Assembly: GCA_002286855.1 (NCBI GenBank)
Contig: NRSV01000073.1
Span: 62,001 to 126,000, forward strand
DNA length: 64,000 bases
Direction: 5' to 3'
Origin: Bipolaris cookei
Taxonomy: Eukaryota > Ascomycota > Dothideomycetes > Pleosporales > Pleosporaceae
Below are positions 56,428-64,000 of the stretch, in pieces; position 1 is the first letter of the stretch; every line of letters begins with the position of its first letter. The notes under the pieces were generated by a model. It had not been told where the DNA came from, did no database searches, and saw only the letters and a program-made list of their open reading frames with translations. A program made the translations under genes and the position numbers.

Positions 56428-56949
56428 ATGTTCTTAGCAGGCTTTGAAGGCATTGACTATGGTGATAGCGCGAGTAGCGACAATGGAGAAACTGGAGATA
56501 TTAATTCGTATTTTGCAAACTACAACGATCAGTTTCTCACTGCAAGCTGTGGATCTGTTAACGGGCAATTCGTCACCGTCCACCTTAACAATGCAGCAGC
56601 AACTCATGCTATTACAAGCTTCAATCTGTACGATGGCGATACACTTACAGAGGAAGCTCACATGTTCACATTCGACAGCCGCTACAGTGAGAACACCTTT
56701 CAAGGCATCATGCCCGACACTGGCGCGGCCAGTGTATCGACAGCCGGTAAGACACAAGTCAAGGCTCTACGGCGTATACAGCCTTCTGTCCATATTGAAA
56801 TAGCCACCGGCGAACGCTATCGAATCCGTTTTGGAGACAATCCAGAGTGTGTATCGATCGGAAACGTCAAAATTGACACACCGTTCGGCATGATTAGTTT
56901 TGCAGTCATGCCTACAAGCACACCCTTCCTACTCTGTCTAGCAACTTGA
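56428..56949 (+). pseudogene. Aspartic protease region of the LTR retrotransposon
   Basis: The ORF carries MPDTGAASVSTAGKTQVKAL, where DTGA is the retroviral-type aspartic protease active site. A possible Cys-His knuckle lies just upstream in another frame. The frame runs to TPFLLCLA and then meets foreign sequence, where relatives continue into pol. Confidence 0.75.
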
Positions 56950-59045
56950 TATACTCTACCTTCTTTAATCTAGGCTATCACCCAAGGTGCTGGAGAAAAG
57001 CAAAAGGAGTTATCTTAAAAAAGACAAACAAACCTGACTACACGATACCAAAGGCCTACAGAGTAATATCACTTCTAAACTGCCTAGGCAAAGTACTGGA
57101 AAGGCTAGTAGCTAGAAGACTAGGTGTACTAGCGGAAACAACAGATCTACTCCACCCCTCTCAACTAGGAGGAAGATTAAAGAAATCCGCTATCGATCCC
57201 GTCCCACTCTTCTACAGCAATATACAGCAGCAGAAGAAAAAGAATAGAGCTACAACTACTGTTTCTCTTGACATTAAAGGAGCCCTCGACCACGTCTCAA
57301 AAAACAAGCTTCTTGAAGTTATGAGAGACCAAGGCCTACCCTGCTGTCTACTAGCGTGGACAAAATCCTTTCTAGAAGATAGATTCCTAGAGCTATCCTT
57401 TAACGGGCAAACCGAAGATCCACAGGAAATCTCAACAGGAACCCCTCAAGGAAGCCTAGCCTCTCCCATCTTGTTTCTATTCTACTCGAAACCGCTGTTT
57501 CAGGCGATTCAAACAAGTGAGAATATCTACTCTTCCTATATAGACGACCTACACATCTTTATATCATCTACGTCAACTAGGAAAAATATCAAGCTACTAG
57601 AAAAGGAGATCTAGAATCTCTTTAGACTAGTAGAGGAGTCGGCCATACAATTTGACAGCTCAAAGACTGAACTAGCAAACTGGGCAAGATCAAAAATGGA
57701 TCAAAACAGAGTGCTCACTCTACCCGAACAGAAGACAGTACAGTCTAAGGAGCTAGTTATATGGCTAGGAATCTACTTTAATAACGGCCTCAAATTCAAG
57801 GACCATAGCCATATTAGGAACCAACAAACAAGCTCAGCTTTTCACCGCCTCAGCAGGCTAGCAAACTCAAACAAAGGCCTCTCTCCCAGAGCAGTACGAC
57901 AGCTGTATCTAGCCTGTTGTAAGAGGCTGAAACCTTCATTGGTAGTACTTGGCCTGTAGCCTTCGTGATAGCTAGCTGGGATGGACTGGACGCCCTTTGG
58001 GTAGCTCCTTGATAGCACACGTGATGGAATCTCGGATCCTGCTCACCGCCTAAGCAGCGCTCAGACGCTTGGAATAACCTCCCTCCAAATGGGTAGATAA
58101 GCGACCGCACAAAGAGGTAGATAGCTCTTCATCGAATTCATCATCGTTTACTTCGCACTTATGGTTAATCCATTGCACCCTTACACCTGTATCACTATTG
58201 TAGCCGACTATGGATGTCAAATCTTCTGGAAAGAGCAAATGACAATACTCAACTAGAGGCAGAAGCTTCAGAACCACACCTGCAGGAAAATCCCAGGATC
58301 CTTTAGAACCTCACCTGCTATACTTAGCGAGGTAGAAGTATCTCTATATCCTCCAAGAGTCAGATTGAACAACACCCTGCGACAATACACCTTTAGAGCA
58401 AGAAAACTAGCTCCTAACCACCCCCTTAATATTGCTATCTCCAGCAATCAAGGGAAACAGCTAGGGCGTACTACTGAATCTATCTCAACAGCTCTATCTA
58501 CTGATAGTGAGAAGATTCAGCACTACGCCTTTATGCTATGGAGCTCAGAACTACTCTACAAGACGTATATATCTAAGAAGTCAAAAGAAATTGAAGAAAA
58601 AGAACACAAAGAACTACTAGAAGACAAGTACCTACTATCTATCTACTTAGACGCTTCAGCTACAAGCAAAGGCAAGGGTATAGGAGTAGGAGTAGCTTTC
58701 TACAAAGGAGCTAGCCTAATAGCTCAGGAACAAGTGAACATAGGATATTGTGACGGGCTGGGCAGCCCATCACATTACAAATAGCGGCGGCTATCTTATG
58801 TACCAACTACGCAATGATATCAGCAGCTCTGATATCTTGTGCCAGCCTTTTTGGTGCGGTGGGCGCGTTGTAGTTGCGTGCGCGATCCGATAGGATCCGA
58901 CCCGTTACAGATATAACCAACTAGTCTACAACGGAGAGCTAGAAGGTATTATTCTAGGCTTAGAGAAAGCTATCGATCTAATGGAAGACTGTCTAGAAGT
59001 TAAGGTATATGCAGACAACCAGGCTGTAATACTCCGACTTAAAAC
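56944..59045 (+). mobile_element. LINE relic A (non-LTR retrotransposon, 5'-truncated)
   Basis: Begins abruptly in RT block 1 (GVILKKTNKPDY, KAYRVISLLNCLGKVLE). It holds RT ORF 56946-57614 with SLDIKGALDHVSKNKLLE, GTPQGSLASPILFL and YIDD (SSYIDDLHIF) as catalytic residues. After a TAG, an RT thumb (57696-57920), then an inserted fragment to about 58185, then the C-terminal part (RTSPAILSEVEVSLYPP at 58310) and an RNase H domain (YLDASATSKGKGIGVGVAFY, VYADNQAV) interrupted by MITE copy 2. The end near 59045 is cut off in RNase H (VILRLKTP). Tad/I-type element by RT motifs; sense strand plus. Confidence 0.83.
58749..58909 (-). mobile_element. 161-bp MITE, copy 2, inserted in LINE RNase H
   Basis: Inverted, near-identical copy of 54600-54760. 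It is flanked by a 5-bp direct repeat GATAT (58744-58748 and 58910-58914). Removing it plus one repeat rejoins the RNase H frame: EQVNIGY continues as NQLVYNGELEGIILGLEKA. Confidence 0.9.
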
Positions 59046-59145
59046 ACCATTTTATTGATTTCCTGAAAATTAATCGAAACTAGTACTATTCGAAAGCTAC
59101 AGTCGAGTGAAGCCTAGCGCATACAGCTATACCATCTGCGACGAG

Positions 59146-60273
59146 ATGGCGGCGCCAGCATCCAATATTGGCGATGGTAACTACCCCGACGCGTCGCGAA
59201 CGCGTGTGGGCGGGGACAACAAGGTGAAAGGGAGAGCCGACAAGGCTAAGAAGGGGACAGGAAAAGGAGAGGAAGACGACGAGATTACCCAATTAATTGC
59301 TGAAGGTATACAGGAAGGAGTAGCAGAGTTAGAGAAGGGCGAATCCGAGTTTGCACGCGCGACACTTGTCCGCCTCAAAAAACTTAAATCGTTGCTTGGC
59401 ACCAGAAAAAAGAACACTATAACAAACAACGAAATCAACAACAGCCTGCGTAAAATCACGCAGCAACTTACAGCAATTGAGGAAAGAACAGCTATAAATA
59501 TTGAATCTTCAACTACAGTGGTGAAGTCGAGCAAGTCCCTGTCCTGGAGCCAAGTAGCCGCGGGAGGGGCACAACAAAGGCCTAGGATCGAGATCCGACT
59601 CGACAAGAAGCCAGACGAACAACCAAAGACCACAGAACAGCAGCTCGAGTGGATCAGGACAGCCATCCCTGATGCCCAAGCAATAATAACGCACCCAAGA
59701 TCGACGAAAAAGGTGTCAATTCTAGTCAATAATACAGCCCGGAGAGACCAAATCTTCCAGTCTGGACTACAAGGTCTCGAAGGTGCAAAAGTGATTCGTC
59801 AGCCTAAGCTAGTTATGGTTTCGGGAATCCCAATTAGGGAGAACATACAGAACCATAAATGCGGTGACAACGAAGAGTGGATCAAGAAGGTCCAGCAGAG
59901 AAACCCAGGAATGCTGATCGACAGAGTCGCCTGGCTATACTCCGACAAAGACTTGACTAGACGTCGAGAAGAAGGCAAGCAGACAAAAGGATCCATCATC
60001 CTTAGCATGGCAACAGAGGCTATGCAACACCTCGTGATCAGACAGGGCCTCCTGGTACGAGCAGAATGGCACCCAGCCAGCATGTGGGACATCTCTCTCA
60101 CGGATGGGCAGTGCTTCCGCTGCCATCAATGGGGCCACAACCAGTCAGTATGCAACGCGCCAAAAGAACTATACAGGCACTGTGCAGGAAGCCATTCCTC
60201 CAGGGACTGCATGTCTAAGGAAAATAAACAATCTATCTGTGCTACATACAAGCAGAAAGGACACAAGGCCTAG
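59146..60273 (+). CDS. LINE B ORF1 (gag-like) protein
   Basis: 375 aa from the first ATG (MAAPASNIGDGNYPDASRT); the frame opens earlier only with GTG. The N-terminus is charged and coiled-coil-like (EITQLIAEGIQEGVAELEKG, NNSLRKITQQLTAIEER). The C-terminus carries CCHC zinc knuckles (CFRCHQWGHNQSVCN, then HCAGSHSSRDC). Typical of Tad1-type ORF1, an RNA-binding chaperone. Some knuckle residues are unusual (YRHC for CxxC), suggesting decay. The TAG at the end is followed by Cys-rich sequence (KCRAYKAFQEK), so the ORF may once have run further. Confidence 0.8.
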   Translation: MAAPASNIGDGNYPDASRTRVGGDNKVKGRADKAKKGTGKGEEDDEITQLIAEGIQEGVAELEKGESEFARATLVRLKKLKSLLGTRKKNTITNNEINNSLRKITQQLTAIEERTAINIESSTTVVKSSKSLSWSQVAAGGAQQRPRIEIRLDKKPDEQPKTTEQQLEWIRTAIPDAQAIITHPRSTKKVSILVNNTARRDQIFQSGLQGLEGAKVIRQPKLVMVSGIPIRENIQNHKCGDNEEWIKKVQQRNPGMLIDRVAWLYSDKDLTRRREEGKQTKGSIILSMATEAMQHLVIRQGLLVRAEWHPASMWDISLTDGQCFRCHQWGHNQSVCNAPKELYRHCAGSHSSRDCMSKENKQSICATYKQKGHKA

Positions 60274-60600
60274 ATAACAAAGAAGTGCAGAGCGTATAAG
60301 GCTTTCCAAGAGAAGAACCAAGCCAAAAAAAATATAGATAGTACAGACTACGGCAAGGATCCAGAGGGGGGACCATTTCAGCTTAGGCAAATCTAATCCC
60401 ACCTCCTTCACCTTTAGCAGCTCATCACAAGGAGAAAATGGAGGATGGAGCACAGTAGAGAGCAGTAATAGGAAGAGGAAGACTGTTGGGCGACCCACAA
60501 ATATCGAGCGCGCTGGCAACAACCCACACCAGGGACGGCTGCCTTTATTCAGCACAAGGACTAACAGCACAAGTGCGGAAGGAATGGCGAGGAGCACCGA

Positions 60601-61809
60601 ATGAGGGACCTCAACATCATACAATACAACTGCAGAAATGCAAACGGCGGCGGAGTACAACCATTCTTCGATTCCCTAGAGCCAGAAAAATACCCAGTAA
60701 TTGCAGTTCAAGAATCTCTGGTCCGTAACCGGGGAAGAAACGACACCTACTGCCCAAGGAATTACCGTCTCAGCAGAAGGCTGGAGATAGGTGACAAAAC
60801 CGTATTTATAATCCATGATAGAATACCAAACACAGAGTGGGAGGTCCTACAGTCCACGCCAAACTGCGAATATCTTCGCATCGGGAGAGGGAGCCAAGAG
60901 GTGAGGGTTCTTAATGTCTACAACCCGGTTGGTCCAGCAAACCAGCCAAGCATAGAGACATGGCCTACTATTAAGAAATGCCTCGAAGACAATCACCCTA
61001 GGACGTTGGTGATTGGTGACTTTAATGCTCACCACCCAGAATGGGCAGGCCCAACGACGGCAAGGGAGGAGAAGGCTCAACATTTATTGCAACAGATGGA
61101 GAGCTATGGCCTCTCCCTGCTAAACGAGGAAGGCGTTGCCACCTGGGAACGAAACCACAGAACAAGTGTAATCGATCTTGGGTTCGCCACACGAGAGATG
61201 ACAGACAGGATAATCTCGTACCAACCAAGAAGGGAGTGGTCCCTGACAAAGGACCATATTCCTATCGAGATCCAGATCCAGGGCGGCAGGCCAGCCTATC
61301 GGACGAACCATAAATTCGCGCTCAACAGGGCAGACTGGAGTAGGATTGAAGAAGAGGTGGCTAAGAAGGAATGGAGACACCACCCAGAGTGGACGCTAGT
61401 AACTATCACCCAGACCGTCAGGAAGATCCTAGACGAACACTGTCCAAGAACGAGACACTGTGATAGGTCCCGCCCAGAGTGGTCGCCAGAGGCATCAGAC
61501 CTGCTGCTAGAAGCCCAGAGCGAAAGAAGAGAGTACCAAAGGACCAGAGACGAAACCCACAACAGGCAGTGGAAGGCTAAGAGAAACCAGCTAAAGCGAC
61601 TGCTGAGGACTAACGCGAGAGCGCGATGGCGGAAATTCGTCGAAGAGATCACAGCTGACGCCGAAGATGAACAACACGCCCACAACAGGGATCTCTGGAC
61701 AATGTCGAAGTGGAGTAGAAGGAGCAGAGGTGACAACGGTGATGCCGCCGTCCCTAGGCTGGCGAGCTGGGTCTCCTCATCGGGTAGATTTTTCCACAAT
61801 AGCTCTTGA
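60601..61809 (+). CDS. LINE B ORF2, endonuclease part (truncated)
   Basis: ATG at 60601 (MRDLNIIQYNCRNANGGG). It has the apurinic-type endonuclease domain: QYNCRNANG, PVIAVQES (catalytic Glu), VIGDFNAHHPEWAG (Asn/His) and KDHIPIEIQI (Asp-His). A basic linker follows (RARWRKFVEEITADAED). The frame ends at TGA 61807-61809, just before a pogo-like transposon starting at 61842. The RT resumes after the assembly gap (62398), so this is the 5' half of a split LINE ORF2. Confidence 0.8.
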   Translation: MRDLNIIQYNCRNANGGGVQPFFDSLEPEKYPVIAVQESLVRNRGRNDTYCPRNYRLSRRLEIGDKTVFIIHDRIPNTEWEVLQSTPNCEYLRIGRGSQEVRVLNVYNPVGPANQPSIETWPTIKKCLEDNHPRTLVIGDFNAHHPEWAGPTTAREEKAQHLLQQMESYGLSLLNEEGVATWERNHRTSVIDLGFATREMTDRIISYQPRREWSLTKDHIPIEIQIQGGRPAYRTNHKFALNRADWSRIEEEVAKKEWRHHPEWTLVTITQTVRKILDEHCPRTRHCDRSRPEWSPEASDLLLEAQSERREYQRTRDETHNRQWKAKRNQLKRLLRTNARARWRKFVEEITADAEDEQHAHNRDLWTMSKWSRRSRGDNGDAAVPRLASWVSSSGRFFHNSS

Positions 61810-61841
61810 ACGGCTTATATAATTAAGAAATAATATATATA

Positions 61842-62306
61842 ACGTGTTTCACCACCGAGCCGTCAACCCCACCGAGTCGTCAGCTCCACCACCACACCCC
61901 ACCTTTGCAACAATAACGCGTGATGTCTCAACAACTCAACGTGCAACAAGCCTATAGTGAAGCAGATATTACCTTAGCTATTCAAAGTCTTACTTCACAC
62001 CAGATCCAGACTGAAACACGCGCTGCTATCGTATATAGTGTCCCACGAACGACAATCCGAGAACGACGCGCTGGACGACGCCCTCGACGCGATTGTGAGG
62101 CGAACTGTAAGCGCCTAACAAAACTAGAAGAGGAGGCTATTACTAGGCGTGTAATAGTTGAGGCTGAGCGAGGACTACCCTGTGGGAGAGACGACGTGCG
62201 AGATATGGCCAACAGACTGCTCCGAGAGCGTGGCGGGGAGGAGGTTGGCAAGAACTGGGTTGATAGGTTTGTCCAGCGCAATCCTGAGCTGCGTACGCGC
62301 CGAAGC
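61842..62306 (+). mobile_element. Pogo/Fot1-like DNA transposon inserted in LINE B (runs into gap)
   Basis: A TA dinucleotide precedes a left end ACGTGTTTCACCACCGAGCC. The transposase starts at ATG 61923 (MSQQLNVQQAYSEADITLAI), with an N-terminal HTH (SVPRTTIRERRAGRRPRR) and a CENP-B-like second HTH (NWVDRFVQRNPELRTRR). It disappears into Ns at 62307. The other end is not visible. Confidence 0.75.
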
Positions 62307-62397
62307 NNNNNNNNNNNNNNNNNNNNNNNNNNNNNNNNNNNNNNNNNNNNNNNNNNNNNNNNNNNNNNNNNNNNNNNNNNNNNNNNNNNNNNNNNNN
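62307..62397. other. Assembly gap (91 N)
   Basis: A run of N splits the pogo-like element and LINE B. An open frame continuing through it is an artefact of the Ns being translated as X. Confidence 0.99.
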
Positions 62398-64000
62398 ACC
62401 TAGCCGGTGCGTTTGACAACGTCTCACACGAACGTCTGCAGTGGGTACTACGAAAGAAAGGATTCCCAGAATGGGTAGTGAAGTACATTGAGTCATTCCT
62501 CACAGACAGACGCACAAAGATAAGCTTCAACGACTACATAGACGACTGGATGAAGACGGAGACGGGCATTCCCCAGGGGTCGACCTTGTCCCCTATACTA
62601 TTCCTCCTATTCATCTCAGATCTGCTGGAAGAGTTTGAAAACGTTCAGGATGGCACCATGGGATTTGGGTTTGTGGATGATACTAACCTAGTGGCATGGG
62701 GCCAGTCCGCATCAGACAACTGCCGAAGGCTCACGATCGCCCACGATAAGTGCACCAAATGGGCCCAAAGATTTGGAGCTATCTTCGCCCCAGAGAAGTA
62801 CCAGGTGATTCACTTTACTAAAAAGAGGAGAAAGACAGAGGACCTGCAATCAACGATTACAGTCCAAGGGAAGAGCGCAGAACTAGTCCCATCGATGAGA
62901 GTACTAGGGGTGTGGCTTGACCCAAGTCTGAATTGGCACGACCATATCACCAGGGCAGTGAGCAAGGGCATTGCAGCATTCCAGTCGCTTGCTCGGGTCA
63001 CAACATTCACGTGGGGATCATCCGTGAGGAAGTCAAAGCTAACATACACAGCTGTCGCCAGACCAGCAATGACCTACGGATCCCAGATCTGGGCTGTCGG
63101 AAACAAGGGGTATGGGCAGCCAAAGTCGGCGCCAGTTTCACTTGCAAAAGTGCAAAACAAGTGCACTTTAAAGATTACAGGCGCGTACAAACGGACACCA
63201 ACAGCAGCAATAGAAATAGAGAGTGGCACTCCGCCAATCGACATATACATCAATACGCTGGCCCGACAGAGAGCGATAAAGACTGCTAGCCTGTAAGGGG
63301 CTGCGCTCTGGGGAGCAATCGCGAGGTATACAAGAGGTTCTATTCGATAGAGAGCTAAACTTCCAAGCTACGTAGCGACCTATATACAAGCTGGTTGCTC
63401 GAGTAACAATCGGGCCGATAGAATCTGGGTGCTCAAGGCAGCACCTAGAATCTTCTGCTGGTGTTTGAACGTCGTTCGGTTGGTGCACGAAGATTCCGTG
63501 AGTAGACCAAGATTCCATCGAGGAGCTATCCAAAGGGCGTTCAGCCCATTACATAGCCACCAATTCACCCAGGAGATCGGCAAGAAAATGGACGAAATAT
63601 GGAACTCAATCACGGTTCGACAAGAAGGTAGGCGGCGGAGAGGTCGTCCTGCTCGCCCACTGGTGAGACCAAGACTGCCTATGGCGACCTATCGCACAGC
63701 CTGCCAGGGCATGATCGAAGAGAGACGACAAAACCATCCGTGTGAGCCTACCAGAGGCCGCCAGATACGGGCTCGTGGCGGGGCAGAGGAAATAGACTAG
63801 TTTTACACTGAGGAGTGGGAAAGAAAGTGGAAGGCAGAAAAAAGCAAGTCTCATCGCACGGCACCCACCTGGACAGACCACTGGGACTACCAGCCACTGC
63901 ATTTGTATGACGACAAACCCAAGCACCTTGCCACAGCTATAATGCTGCTACGAACAGGAGTCCTAGGACTCCGAGCGTGGCTAGCTAAGATTGGGGTCCC
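62398..64000 (+). mobile_element. LINE B reverse transcriptase and C-terminus (runs off window)
   Basis: RT domain: GAFDNVSHERLQWVLRKKG, GIPQGSTLSPILFLLF and FVDD (MGFGFVDDTNLVAWG). Thumb: VLGVWLDPSLNWHDHI. C-terminal: RQRAIKTASL followed by TAA at 63294-63296. Reading frames then shift through 63300-63560 and resume with EEWERKWKAEKSKSHRTAPTW and LHLYDDKPKHLATAIMLLRT, ending GLRAWLAKIGVP at the window edge, as in other fungal LINE termini. A short stretch at 63510-63545 resembles an inverted fragment inside LINE A. Confidence 0.78.

Larger units (their letters stand above)
54296..56943 (+). mobile_element. LTR retrotransposon relic (LTR, gag, protease)
   Basis: The left end is a 218-bp sequence starting TGTTGGGATATATATCGGGG and ending GTGCTAACA, with TGTT...AACA short inverted ends typical of an LTR. 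A broken gag and an aspartic protease region follow. The sequence stops at 56943, where a LINE begins, so pol and the 3' LTR are missing. A MITE copy sits at 54600-54760. Confidence 0.8.

Noticed and set aside
61920..63296. 458-codon ORF joining pogo-like transposase and LINE RT
   Set aside because: The join is across Ns (62307-62397); the two halves are different transposons.

Overview
The window is nuclear DNA of a filamentous ascomycete. Protein-coding genes carry few, short introns (about 49-161 bp) with GT-AG ends and CTAAC-type branch points. Many predicted proteins are fungal-specific families (FSH1 hydrolase, DUF1996, CDH-type cytochrome domain, CHR chromate transporter, fungal MARVEL and reticulon proteins). 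Pleosporales (Dothideomycetes) is my best guess from gene style and transposon content, but this is inference. One run of N (62307-62397) marks an assembly gap.

Region 1 (1-54 kb) is mostly euchromatic and gene-rich. In order: a large shelterin TPP1/Est3-like protein (-), divergent from the PI(3)P 5-kinase FAB1 (+); a secreted alpha/beta hydrolase (-); a decayed Fot1/pogo transposon with intact ends (14806-16800); a MARVEL membrane protein (-) divergent from a 6PGDH-like dehydrogenase (+); a beta-lactamase-fold esterase (-); GPI transamidase subunit PIG-S (-); a DJ-1/PfpI protein lacking the usual Cys (+); a CHR chromate transporter (+); a small Ser/Tyr-rich protein (-); splicing factor Prp17 (-); cornichon Erv14 (-); methionine aminopeptidase 1 (-) divergent from kynurenine 3-monooxygenase (+); a secreted cytochrome-domain protein (+) convergent with a secreted DUF1996 protein (-); a BRCT protein with 23-residue TP-rich repeats and a KEN box (+); an FSH1 hydrolase (-); proteasome lid subunit Rpn5 (-); a kinase pseudogene with C-to-T type stops (-); and a six-exon reticulon gene with a GC-AG intron (-).

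Region 2 (54.3-64 kb) is a nested transposon graveyard: a solo 5' LTR plus gag/protease of an LTR retrotransposon, cut off by a 5'-truncated LINE (A), which is itself interrupted by a short LINE-derived fragment and by a 161-bp MITE. A second, inverted MITE copy lies just inside the LTR element. A second LINE (B; ORF1, endonuclease, RT) follows. It is interrupted by a pogo-like DNA transposon that runs into the assembly gap.

The housekeeping genes are not a pathway cluster. They cover telomere protection, PI(3,5)P2 signalling, GPI anchoring, ER export and shaping, splicing, proteasome, N-terminal Met removal and NAD/kynurenine metabolism. The likely novel material is the BRCT/TP-repeat protein, the Asp-substituted DJ-1 protein, the 161-bp MITE family, and the nested repeats at the right end.
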